The notes: generated by a model not told the origin, from the letters alone. Numbered from the stretch's first letter, positions 1-7,045 are shown. The stretch: DNA of 9,837 bases from Fidelibacterota bacterium (GCA_023229045.1 JALOAB010000066.1:1-9837); one strand, 5' to 3'. Translations and numbers: made by a program.

Positions 1-81
1 CTCATTGGAAACTAAATCATGCCTTAATTTAAAGAAAAATTACTTTTACCGTTATAAAATTTATAAGACCCTGTAACACCA

Positions 82-104
82 AGTAAAATAAATCCGATTT
101 TACT
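82..104. repeat. AT-rich inverted repeat at the 3' end of the KamA-like gene
   Basis: AGTAAAAT (82-89) and ATTTTACT (97-104) form a perfect 8-bp inverted repeat with a 7-nt loop overlapping the stop codon of the leftward gene. It lacks a T-run on the exit side, so it is not a classic intrinsic terminator; it may be a weak 3'-end hairpin. Just to the left, 52-66 (TTATAAA-A-TTTATAA) is a short AT palindrome. I see no gene in 1-99. Confidence 0.25.
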
Positions 105-1614
105 CTTTATGGGAATATTTAACGTAATGTCTATCAAGTTCTCCGGTAATCAAAGCCGGATTGGTGAGCGGCATTTCGCCGCGCTCTTTTTTATAGTTAA
201 ATATTTTAGTTTTTTGGCGGTTGGTGAATTGAGGCAAGGGACTCTTATTAGTCGTTGTGATGTGATTGCCCTGTTCATCGGTAATGATTAAAGAAGGTCG
301 AAATACTCCCGGTCGTCCGATGAATTTATCCATTAATTCGATCGCCGCGTCATATTCGGTTTGGGTGGCGCGTCCGAGGGCTTCATAATCGTCAACGATT
401 TTATTATCCCAGGTGAACACAGTGGCCATACTTTCAGAGATATATTCTTCCAGGTTAAAGCCGTTTTGCATTGTGTCGTGTCCCGAAGGCATCAGGATTA
501 CTTTTCCTCCTCCGCCTTCGACATTGACGGCATAAACCGGTCGTGCCATCCCACTCAGCCAGCCCTGTAAATTTTTAATCAGGATTTTGCCAATTTGGAT
601 TGGTGTGATAAGATGAACGAGTCCTTTTTCGCGATGACATTGCAGTAGATAATACGGCTCGACGCCCGCCCAGAGCATCCGTCGACAGGTTTCCGCCAAA
701 GTGCAGAGATTGTCATTAACATGTCTTAATAAAACGGTTTGATTGCGCACCGAATATCCGTGTCGGTGAATCCGTTCGATAGCGGCCTTGAATTCGGGAG
801 TGATTTCATGATAATGATTAATGTGCGTCATGAAATAAACATATTTATCGGAATTGGTTGTGGCATTGTCTATGAGCGTGAGTAAATCTTCGGTGACAGC
901 CACCGGAAGAGTAACTGGCACCCGTGTCGCTATTCGAATAATTCGCAGATGATCGATTTTCGATAACCGGGTCAGAACATATTCGAGACGATCATGACTG
1001 ATCATCAGGGCGTCACCGCCGGTCACCAGCACTTCATCTATATTTGTGTTCCAGTCAATATAGAATAAACCCTTGTCGATATCATCGCGGCTGATGGTGG
1101 TTGTGCGATCGAGGCTTTTAGTACGTTGACAATGGGTGCAGAATGAAGCGCAATTGGTATTTTCACCGACGAAGAGGGCGACCCGATTAGGATAGCGTTG
1201 GTAAACTGCTCCGTAACTGCGATTTTCTTCATTCATTGCGTCTTCGCTACCGGTGCGGGGAAAGAGCAGATGCGCCGGAGTGGGAACCGCCTCCCAGAAA
1301 ATCGGATCGAGCCGGTTTGCGACGTCCTCGCCAGGTAGCAAATCCGGATGAAAAGGATCGCCGGCCATTAAGGAAGCATAATAGGGAGTAATTCGCATTG
1401 GCTCTTTGCCTTCGGAACGCATAGTTGCAATAGTCCGGGTAATTTCACTTTTCTGTATATCAGAGAGCTGAATCACCTGACTGAGTTCGTCAGCTTTCCG
1501 GATGGCGTTTCTGCGTTGCCAGAGGGGATCGTGCCACTGCTCTTTGGTAATTTTTCGCCAGAGCGGAATTGAATTAAAATCACGTGGCTGGGTTAAATAG
1601 TCCGTTGGTATCAT
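100..1614 (-). CDS. KamA-family radical SAM aminomutase, probably not lysine-specific
   Basis: This 504-aa protein belongs to the lysine 2,3-aminomutase (KamA/AblA) family: PLP-dependent radical SAM enzymes that shift an amino group from C2 to C3 of an amino acid. The CxxxCxxC cluster motif is C155/C159/C162. The GGD motif is at 200-202 (VTGGDAL), THINH lies near 263-267, and GGGGK ends in K371, the expected PLP lysine. Aligning on K371, the two aspartates that hold the lysine side chain in Clostridium subterminale enzyme (D293, D330) correspond here to H327 (QCH) and N364 (YAVN). From memory, glutamate 2,3-aminomutase has Lys and Asn there. A substrate other than lysine, perhaps acidic or neutral, is therefore inferred. 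It is longer than classic LAM (about 416 aa), with extra N- and C-terminal segments. The ATG start has AGGAG six bases upstream (1621-1625). No lysine-fermentation genes are nearby. Confidence 0.9.
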   Translation of the reverse strand: MIPTDYLTQPRDFNSIPLWRKITKEQWHDPLWQRRNAIRKADELSQVIQLSDIQKSEITRTIATMRSEGKEPMRITPYYASLMAGDPFHPDLLPGEDVANRLDPIFWEAVPTPAHLLFPRTGSEDAMNEENRSYGAVYQRYPNRVALFVGENTNCASFCTHCQRTKSLDRTTTISRDDIDKGLFYIDWNTNIDEVLVTGGDALMISHDRLEYVLTRLSKIDHLRIIRIATRVPVTLPVAVTEDLLTLIDNATTNSDKYVYFMTHINHYHEITPEFKAAIERIHRHGYSVRNQTVLLRHVNDNLCTLAETCRRMLWAGVEPYYLLQCHREKGLVHLITPIQIGKILIKNLQGWLSGMARPVYAVNVEGGGGKVILMPSGHDTMQNGFNLEEYISESMATVFTWDNKIVDDYEALGRATQTEYDAAIELMDKFIGRPGVFRPSLIITDEQGNHITTTNKSPLPQFTNRQKTKIFNYKKERGEMPLTNPALITGELDRHYVKYSHKE

Positions 1615-1752
1615 TTATTGCTCCTGATTCGTAAATGGTTAAGGGTTTCGAAAATTACTTCTCATCGGTTGTGGATTGAGTTTCCGATCAAGTGCCGGTG
1701 TAAAACCCAAATTTCAAAAAAAATAGCTGTGTCAAATAAGCGGTATTCACTT

Positions 1753-1784
1753 CAAAAGATAACATAGTTGATTTTTTATGCAAA
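1753..1784 (-). promoter_or_regulatory. possible promoter for the KamA-like gene
   Basis: Read leftward, TTGCAT (1783-1778), a 16-bp spacer and TATCTT (1761-1756) resemble a sigma70-type promoter. The same stretch also reads TTTG, 19 bases, TATCTTTTG, close to the Bacteroidota consensus TTTG...TAnnTTTG but with one extra T. It would leave a leader of about 130 nt before the ATG at 1614. A perfect TTGACA at 1735-1730 (leftward) has no matching -10 and was not used. Confidence 0.3.
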
Positions 1785-1838
1785 TATTATTTCATTCCGG
1801 ATGTTGAATCTAACCTCAGCCAGGAGTAAAGGTTTGCG

Positions 1839-1938
1839 CGGTCAATCTGTGCCAACGCGGGCGTGTCGATACCAGGGAAAAAATAGATCAGTGTCAATCC
1901 GCGTTGATCGGCGGCGGAAATGATTGGCAAATTGACCG
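1839..1938 (+). repeat. degenerate 10-bp repeats inside a long inverted repeat upstream of moxR-like gene
   Basis: CGGTCAAT (1839-1846) pairs perfectly with ATTGACCG (1931-1938), and GCCAA (1851-1855) with TTGGC (1924-1928), leaving a small internal loop: a 13-bp interrupted stem enclosing about 68 nt. Inside, CGCGG (1856-1860) can pair with CCGCG (1899-1903). Four decamers resemble one another: GTCAATCTGT (1841), ATAGATCAGT (1883), GTCAATCCGC (1893) and GTTGATCGGC (1903), the last three in tandem, sharing roughly RTnRATCnGY. It lies 50 bp before the moxR-like start, so it could be a structured mRNA leader or the remains of a dispersed repeat. Confidence 0.4.
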
Positions 1939-1988
1939 GAATATCTTAGATTCACGGCGTTTTCAGAGCAAAATCAGGATGAACAGAT

Positions 1989-2978
1989 ATGAAACACACC
2001 AATGATGTTGAAATGCTGACAGCGTTGAGCGAAGCCCGCCAGCGGCTTAATCAGGAAATTGGGCGGGTTATAATTGGTCAGCACGAGATTATCGAACAAA
2101 TTTTAATTTCTCTGCTTTCTCAGGGACACTGTCTGCTGATAGGAGTGCCGGGCTTAGCCAAGACGCTGATGATTAAAACTCTGGCGCAGGTGCTGGATTT
2201 GAAATTCAGCCGGATTCAGTTTACACCCGATTTGATGCCGTCTGACATTACCGGTACCGAAATCATCGAAGAGGATAAAATGACCGGCGCGCGCGCTTTC
2301 CGGTTTTTCAAGGGACCGATTTTCGGCAATATCATTCTGGCGGATGAAATCAACCGTACTCCGCCCAAAACGCAAGCGGCTTTATTGGAAGCTATGCAAG
2401 AACATCGGGTAACCGCCGCCGGTGAGACGCATGCGCTGGAAGAACCGTTTTTCGTACTGGCGACTCAGAATCCAATTGAGCAGGAAGGCACTTATCCGTT
2501 GCCGGAAGCCCAGCTGGATCGCTTTATGTTCAGCCTGAAAGTTGCTTACCCGACTTTTGAGGAGGAGCTGGAGATTGTAAAGTCAACCACAGCTGATATT
2601 GATTCCGATCTGAAAATTGCATTGCATCGCGCGGATATTTTACAATTTCAGCAGCTTGTCAGACGTGTTCCGGTAGCTCCGAATGTGGTCGAATTTGCCG
2701 TAAAACTGGTGACGGCCTCGCGGCCGATCAATCCTGATGCGCCGGAATTCATTCGCAAATGGGTGGAATGGGGCGCCGGTCCGCGCGCCAGCCAGTATCT
2801 GATCCTCGGCGCCAAAACCAACGCCATTTTAAATAGTCGTCCAACTCCAGCTATTGAGGATGTGGTTAAAATGGCCAAACCGGTACTGAGGCATCGCATT
2901 ATCCCGAACTTCAATGCCGAAGCCGAGGGTATCGATACCGATCAAATCACCCAAAAATTACTTGAATCGATGGTCTGA
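1989..2978 (+). CDS. MoxR-family AAA+ ATPase
   Basis: This 329-aa protein is a MoxR-type AAA+ ATPase, a cytoplasmic chaperone-like family that typically remodels or matures partner proteins carrying von Willebrand A domains. Walker A is GVPGLAKT (52-59), with K58/T59. Walker B is IILADE (115-120), with D119/E120. Sensor 1 is ATQNP (158-162), followed by LPEAQLDRF with a candidate arginine finger R178. Sensor 2 is GPRAS (264-268, R266). The C-terminal lid ends in the usual VLRHRI segment. Length is typical. The ATG is preceded by AGGA at nine bases. The next gene, 20 bp downstream on the same strand, is a DUF58 protein, the standard partner, so the two form an operon. The usual further members (BatA/BatB-like vWA proteins, transglutaminase-like protein) are absent, because a terminator follows the second gene. 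Confidence 0.96.
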   Translation: MKHTNDVEMLTALSEARQRLNQEIGRVIIGQHEIIEQILISLLSQGHCLLIGVPGLAKTLMIKTLAQVLDLKFSRIQFTPDLMPSDITGTEIIEEDKMTGARAFRFFKGPIFGNIILADEINRTPPKTQAALLEAMQEHRVTAAGETHALEEPFFVLATQNPIEQEGTYPLPEAQLDRFMFSLKVAYPTFEEELEIVKSTTADIDSDLKIALHRADILQFQQLVRRVPVAPNVVEFAVKLVTASRPINPDAPEFIRKWVEWGAGPRASQYLILGAKTNAILNSRPTPAIEDVVKMAKPVLRHRIIPNFNAEAEGIDTDQITQKLLESMV

Positions 2979-2998
2979 ACAATTGTCCCTTACTGATT

Positions 2999-3904
2999 AT
3001 GCTTGAAAAAAGATCGGATAAGCGCCAATTTCTCGATCCGGCGGTTATCGCGCGGTTGGATAATATGTCTCTGCGCGCCCGATTGGTTGTCGAAGGTTTT
3101 ATCATCGGTTTGCATCGTAGCCCTTATCACGGTTTTTCGATAGAATTCGCCGAACATCGTCCCTATATGCCGGGCGATGAAATTAAACATATCGACTGGA
3201 AACTTTACGGCAAGACCGACCGCTTTTACATCAAACAATTTGAAGAAGAAACCAATCTGAAATCTTATATTCTGCTGGACAAAAGCGGTTCAATGAGTTT
3301 TAAATCGACAGCCGTATCCAAACTGACTTATGGCAGTTATCTGGCGGCCGCGCTTGGCTACCTGTTGATTAAACAGCAGGATGCGGTCAGTCTGACGCTT
3401 TTTGATGCCGAGATCACAGCTTATCTGCCGCCGAGCGCCAAAAAGAGCCACCTCAATCAGGTGCTCGGCGCCCTGGAGAATGCTTCGGCGAGCGCCGAAA
3501 CGGCTATCGCGCCATTGTTGCATGAGATGGCTGAAAAGTTAAAAAAACGCGGACTGATTATTCTAATCTCAGATTTACTGGATAATCCGCAAGACGTGAT
3601 CAATGCCCTGAAACATTTCCGGCATAAACGGCACGAGGTTATCGTTTTTCAGGTGCTCGATCCCCAGGAAATTGCATTTGATTTTAAGCGGCAGACCAAA
3701 TTCATTGATCTGGAAAACCGAGATACCTTGCTGACTGAACCGGGGCAGGTCAAGGAAGCCTACCGGCAGGCTATGCGGCTATTTATTGAAGACTACAAAA
3801 TCCAATGCCGGGTCAATAATATCGACCACGTGTTATTAACTACTGACCGTCCGCTGGATCTGGCGCTGACCGAATACTTAAACAAGCGCGCCCGCATCGG
3901 TTGA
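2999..3904 (+). CDS. DUF58 domain protein, vWA-like partner of MoxR
   Basis: This 301-aa protein belongs to the DUF58 family, usually encoded next to MoxR ATPases. The hallmark block is present: LRARLVVEGF (26-35), HRSPYHGFSIEFAEHRPY (39-56), PGDEIKHIDWKLYGKTDR (58-75) and the acidic EEET (82-85). A vWA-type MIDAS-like DxSxS motif follows as D94-K-S-G-S98. A second vWA-like strand, LIILISDLLD (186-195), supplies D192. There is no signal peptide or obvious membrane segment, so a cytosolic or peripheral protein is expected. The ATG at 2999 matches the family's usual N-terminus, yet has no Shine-Dalgarno; translation probably depends on coupling to the moxR-like gene, whose stop is 20 bp upstream. 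The exact biochemical role of DUF58 proteins is not well established. A terminator lies 6 bp after the stop. Confidence 0.93.
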   Translation: MLEKRSDKRQFLDPAVIARLDNMSLRARLVVEGFIIGLHRSPYHGFSIEFAEHRPYMPGDEIKHIDWKLYGKTDRFYIKQFEEETNLKSYILLDKSGSMSFKSTAVSKLTYGSYLAAALGYLLIKQQDAVSLTLFDAEITAYLPPSAKKSHLNQVLGALENASASAETAIAPLLHEMAEKLKKRGLIILISDLLDNPQDVINALKHFRHKRHEVIVFQVLDPQEIAFDFKRQTKFIDLENRDTLLTEPGQVKEAYRQAMRLFIEDYKIQCRVNNIDHVLLTTDRPLDLALTEYLNKRARIG

Positions 3905-3910
3905 TTGAAT

Positions 3911-3946
3911 AAAAAAAAGCCGGACATTTAATCCGGCTTTTTTTTT
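3911..3946. terminator. bidirectional intrinsic terminator
   Basis: A run of eight A (3911-3918), the stem GCCGGA (3919-3924), a seven-base loop, TCCGGC (3932-3937) and nine T (3938-3946) form a textbook terminator that works in both directions. It sits exactly between the convergent DUF58 gene (stop at 3904) and the TPR lipoprotein gene (stop at 3962). It therefore closes both the moxR-DUF58 unit and the long leftward gene series. Confidence 0.93.
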
Positions 3947-3961
3947 ACAAAAGAATAACTT

Positions 3962-5011
3962 TTATTCTAACGACTTCTGAAGCGCACGATACTTTTCGGC
4001 TTCCTCGATGTTGCCCTGATTGTAGAGCGATTTCCACAGGACTTCATAGCCAAAAACGTTATTGGAATCCAGCTCGATAATTTTACGGGAATAATCTTCG
4101 GCTTCCAACCAATCTTTATTTTTGAAAACTGCCTCGGTAACGCGGATCAGTAGCTCAAGATTTTGCGGGTCGCTGGCGACCACCTTTTGATACTGATATT
4201 TAGCTTCATCGAATTTACCGAGTTTGGTAAGTAACTGAGCGGCAATATAGACAAGATCAAGATTGAAGGGATCATTTTCGATCAATTTATTGGCATGCTC
4301 GAGAGCCTCTTCATTGCGATCGAGTTCAGCCAGGAACTGAATACGAAGGATCTGCAATTCGAGAGCATCCGGATGCGCTTCGATTACCTGATTCAATTGG
4401 GCGAATAGCTCAGCCTGACGAGCGGGCTTCCAGGCTACCAGAAAATAGTAATTTGCCACATCTTCGTCGAATATATTATTATCCAGCATTATCTTGCCAT
4501 ATTTTTCGACATTGGCAGAGTCGTTCAGGATGTAAAAACACTTTATCAGACCGTTGTATGTCGGCGTCTCGTCGTCTTTAAATTCCAGAGCGCGAATAAA
4601 TTCATCAGCGGCCAATCTTAGGAGCGAATCTTTTTCAAATGGCAGAAACGCCTTCAGGGCGCTGTTGAACAAATTTGCGCCTTCGGTATGCAACTCAGCC
4701 CAGATACCTTTAATATTATCATCGCATTCTTTGGCTTTGGTGGGATCGAGTTCTTTGGCTTTTTCGAACATCTTCTTGGCCTCGTCAAAACGTTTGGCCG
4801 GGCGATAAATTAATGTGCCCATCAACAAGTAAGCCTGGGCATTATCCGGATATTTCTGGATAGCTAATAATAACTGTTCTTCAGCGGCCTCGAGATTATT
4901 TTGCTGGAGATAAACCTTAGCCGAAGTGATTTCGGGCGGATCGCAGGCGTCCAGAACAAACAAACAGGTCATTAACAAGACAAAAAATACCACAATTTTT
5001 TTCGGATTCAT
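3962..5011 (-). CDS. TPR-repeat lipoprotein
   Basis: This 349-aa protein has a lipoprotein signal: basic MNPKK, a hydrophobic stretch (6-20) and a lipobox-like LDAC with the lipidated Cys at 23. Asp at -2 of the lipobox is unusual. Asp at +2 (C-D-P-P) would mean inner-membrane retention by the E. coli rule; whether that rule holds here is unknown. The rest is helical tetratricopeptide repeats, clearest at about 28-57 (repeat ending YPDNAQAYLLMG), 62-91 (DEAKKMFEKAKELDP), 215-250, 251-284 and 285-318. A specific function cannot be read; such proteins scaffold envelope complexes. ATG at 5011 is chosen over an in-frame GTG at 5017 because AAGGAG (5020-5025) is eight bases from the ATG but only two from the GTG. 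It lies 72 bp downstream of mtnA on the same strand and may be its co-transcribed last gene. Confidence 0.88.
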   Translation of the reverse strand: MNPKKIVVFFVLLMTCLFVLDACDPPEITSAKVYLQQNNLEAAEEQLLLAIQKYPDNAQAYLLMGTLIYRPAKRFDEAKKMFEKAKELDPTKAKECDDNIKGIWAELHTEGANLFNSALKAFLPFEKDSLLRLAADEFIRALEFKDDETPTYNGLIKCFYILNDSANVEKYGKIMLDNNIFDEDVANYYFLVAWKPARQAELFAQLNQVIEAHPDALELQILRIQFLAELDRNEEALEHANKLIENDPFNLDLVYIAAQLLTKLGKFDEAKYQYQKVVASDPQNLELLIRVTEAVFKNKDWLEAEDYSRKIIELDSNNVFGYEVLWKSLYNQGNIEEAEKYRALQKSLE

Positions 5012-5019
5012 TATCACTA

Positions 5020-5025
5020 CTCCTT
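5020..5025 (-). promoter_or_regulatory. Shine-Dalgarno that sets the TPR lipoprotein start
   Basis: AAGGAG on the minus strand lies eight bases before ATG 5011 and only two before GTG 5017. This favours the ATG and drops the two-residue extension. Confidence 0.75.
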
Positions 5026-5083
5026 AATCAATCTGAAAATTCATAATAACGGCTCAATTTACAAAAACACGCCGAAAATTCAA

Positions 5084-6106
5084 CTAAATATTATCAAAAT
5101 GGTACGGTGGCTGAAAAATACCGCGCTCCGTAATTATGGCTGTGATCAGCCGGGCTGGAGTGACATCGAAAGCCGGTGAAATTGCCGGACAGCCGATAGG
5201 CGCGATTGACGTGCCGTTGATCTCGGTGACCTCGGTGCCCTGGCGCTCTTCAATTTTAATTTCCGCTCCGGATTGGATCGTCGGATCGATACTCGAACTC
5301 GGTACGGCAATATAAAAAGGAATTCGGTGATATTGAGCCGCGATCGCCAGCGAAAAAGTGCCGATCTTGTTGGCACTGTCGCCGTTCGCCGCAATGCGAT
5401 CGGCGCCAACTATCACCGCGTCAATGGATCTGGTTGCCATAACGTAGGCGGCCATATTATCACTGATCAGGGTGAAGGGCACTTTTTCTTGGGTAAGTTC
5501 CCAGGCAGTCAGGCGCGCGCCCTGCAAGACCGGTCGGGTTTCATCGACGAAAACATGAATATTTTTACTATGTTGATGAGCATTAATGATTATACCGAGC
5601 GCGGTTCCGAGTCTGCCGGTCGCCAGTCCGCCGGCATTGCAATGGGTGATCACGTTCGCGTTGTCTGGTATCAGCGTCAAGCCCTGCGCGGCGATCTGCT
5701 GACACATTTGGATATCTTCGGCGTGAATGCGATGGGCTTCCTCCAGCAGAATGGCCTGAATCTTGGGCAATGGCAAATGGCGTTGGCGTTCAGCCAGGTC
5801 TTTCAGACGGTTAAGGGCCCAGCCCAGGTTGACCGCGGTCGGTCGGGTTTTGTACAGTTCGGTGGAAATTAAATCAAACTGACGGAAAAATTCGGCGTGC
5901 TCGCCGGCGGTGTACTTTTTTAGACCGAGCGCCAAACCATAAGCGGCCGCGATTCCAATCGCCGGAGCGCCGCGGATCATCAGACGCCGAATGGCGTCCG
6001 CCATATCAAGGTGATCGTGAATCTCGATTAATTTATAATCGTGAGGCAGACCGGTCTGATCGACGATCAGCAGGCGTTCGTTTTTCCAGAAGAGCGGTTG
6101 AATCAT
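5084..6106 (-). CDS. mtnA: S-methyl-5-thioribose-1-phosphate isomerase (MtnA / eIF2B-like)
   Basis: This 340-aa protein matches MtnA, which isomerises 5-methylthioribose-1-phosphate to 5-methylthioribulose-1-phosphate in methionine salvage. RGAPAIGIAAAYGLAL is at 45-60. THCNAG holds C156, DETRPVLQGARLTAWEL is at 188-204, and VGADRIAANGD holds D236. The 80-residue spacing equals that of the catalytic Cys160/Asp240 of the B. subtilis enzyme. PSSSID is at 279-284. ATG 6106 gives the normal family length and N-terminus; the open frame extends 39 codons upstream but that part overlaps the kinase gene. No clear Shine-Dalgarno precedes it, so coupling to the kinase stop 20 bp upstream is likely. No other methionine-salvage genes are in view. 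The closest alternative function is ribose-1,5-bisphosphate isomerase, a homologue, which the adjacent PfkB kinase makes worth considering. Confidence 0.92.
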   Translation of the reverse strand: MIQPLFWKNERLLIVDQTGLPHDYKLIEIHDHLDMADAIRRLMIRGAPAIGIAAAYGLALGLKKYTAGEHAEFFRQFDLISTELYKTRPTAVNLGWALNRLKDLAERQRHLPLPKIQAILLEEAHRIHAEDIQMCQQIAAQGLTLIPDNANVITHCNAGGLATGRLGTALGIIINAHQHSKNIHVFVDETRPVLQGARLTAWELTQEKVPFTLISDNMAAYVMATRSIDAVIVGADRIAANGDSANKIGTFSLAIAAQYHRIPFYIAVPSSSIDPTIQSGAEIKIEERQGTEVTEINGTSIAPIGCPAISPAFDVTPARLITAIITERGIFQPPYHFDNI

Positions 6107-6126
6107 CGGCGTATCGCCCGCATTAC

Positions 6127-7032
6127 TCAGATTTCTACCATTTGGCGTAATTGGCGATAGCGCGTGTTGATCTTCTGCTGATTGAGATTCACTAAACCGT
6201 CTACACTGAAATTTTCGACGCAAAATGAACCTAGTACGCTACCGTAAACGACAGCCTTTTTTAAGCAGGCGTAGTCGATATGTTCGCAAGTTCCCAGATA
6301 ACCGAAAAATCCACCGGCGAAGCTATCTCCGGCGCCGGTCGGATCGACGGGCATCTCGAGCGGGAAAGCCGGCGTATAAAACAAACCGTCCGCCGAACTC
6401 AGAATAGCGCCATACTCGCCGCGTTTTATGATAAGATATTGCAAACCAAGCTCATGCAGAAATTTTAAACCTTTGAGCAGATTGTCCGCGCCGGTCAATT
6501 CAGCCAGCTCACTGTCGTTAATCACCAGTAAATTTACTTTGGGAATGACCTGCATCAGCTCCGCGCGGGTGGAATTTATCCAGTAATTCATGGTATCGAG
6601 CCCGATAAATTCAGGCCTGGGTAGCTGATTAAGAACAGCCATTTGCAGAGCCGGTTGAATATTTCCGAGAAATACTATTGGCGTTGTCCGGTATTCGGTG
6701 GGGATTTTGGGACTAAAGTCGGCGAAAACGTTTAGATGAGTATATAGCGTATCGCGCTGATTAAGATCCTGATGATAACGCCCGCCCCAGCGGAATGTCA
6801 AACCATCGGTAATCTTGAGACCGGTCGTATCGATCCCGTGGCGATGCAACACTGCCAGAGCGCCGTCGGGATAATCGTTGCCGGCAACTCCGACGAAGTT
6901 AACGTGTGAAAAATGCGATGCGGCCAGGCTGAAATAAACCGCCGAACCGCCCAGCGCGTTGAAACGCTTTCCCCAGGGGGTTTCGATATCGTCAAAAGCG
7001 ACTGAACCAACAACCAGAATCGATTTCTTCAA
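6127..7032 (-). CDS. PfkB-family (ribokinase-like) sugar or nucleoside kinase
   Basis: This 301-aa protein is a ribokinase-fold carbohydrate kinase acting in the cytoplasm with ATP or ADP. The N-terminal substrate-binding part shows VVGSVAFDDI (7-16) and the di-glycine ALGGSAVY (26-33). The N-x-x-E motif involved in Mg/phosphate binding is N172-E175. IIKRGEYGA follows at 201-209. The PfkB signature DPTGAGDSFAGGF (230-242) carries the catalytic base D236 and the anion hole. Substrate cannot be assigned from motifs. The gene is followed 20 bp later by mtnA, so methylthioribose, ribose-1-phosphate or a nucleoside are reasonable candidates. The start is a TTG with AAAGGA seven bases upstream (7040-7045); the nearest ATG (7040) is out of frame and stops after three codons. 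The phosphoesterase gene ends 76 bp upstream on the same strand. Confidence 0.9.
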   Translation of the reverse strand: MKKSILVVGSVAFDDIETPWGKRFNALGGSAVYFSLAASHFSHVNFVGVAGNDYPDGALAVLHRHGIDTTGLKITDGLTFRWGGRYHQDLNQRDTLYTHLNVFADFSPKIPTEYRTTPIVFLGNIQPALQMAVLNQLPRPEFIGLDTMNYWINSTRAELMQVIPKVNLLVINDSELAELTGADNLLKGLKFLHELGLQYLIIKRGEYGAILSSADGLFYTPAFPLEMPVDPTGAGDSFAGGFFGYLGTCEHIDYACLKKAVVYGSVLGSFCVENFSVDGLVNLNQQKINTRYRQLRQMVEI

Positions 7033-7039
7033 AATAGCA

Positions 7040-7045
7040 TCCTTT
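7040..7045 (-). promoter_or_regulatory. Shine-Dalgarno that supports a TTG start for the PfkB kinase
   Basis: AAAGGA on the minus strand is seven bases before the TTG at 7032-7030. The frame encodes KKSILVVGS straight after it, the normal beginning of a PfkB protein, and no in-frame ATG is available nearby. A TTG start usually lowers translation. Confidence 0.7.

Larger units (their letters stand above)
1615..1988. other. divergent intergenic region between KamA-like gene and moxR-like gene
   Basis: This 374-bp stretch has no open reading frame I would call. It must hold the start signals of both divergent genes. On the KamA side it is AT-rich (about 1640-1800) with a possible leftward promoter. 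On the MoxR side (about 1838-1940) it is GC-richer and holds a degenerate 10-bp repeat and a long inverted repeat. Immediately before the moxR-like ATG, AGGA at 1976-1979 is a usable ribosome binding site. An eight-codon ATG frame at 1979 overlaps it but looks incidental. I found no convincing rightward promoter. Confidence 0.6.

Noticed and set aside
100..1614. EpmB (lysine 2,3-aminomutase acting on EF-P)
   Set aside because: EpmB is about 340 aa. This protein is 504 aa, and no epmA or efp gene is nearby.
1730..1735. Perfect leftward TTGACA as -35 for the KamA-like gene
   Set aside because: No acceptable -10 at 15-19 bp; the expected position reads ATTTGG.
5273..5872. A 199-codon plus-strand frame opposite mtnA
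   Set aside because: Antisense shadow of a motif-complete gene, with no domain signal.
6107..6223. A 39-codon N-terminal extension of MtnA
   Set aside because: It overlaps the end of the kinase gene in another frame. Family length and N-terminus fit ATG 6106.
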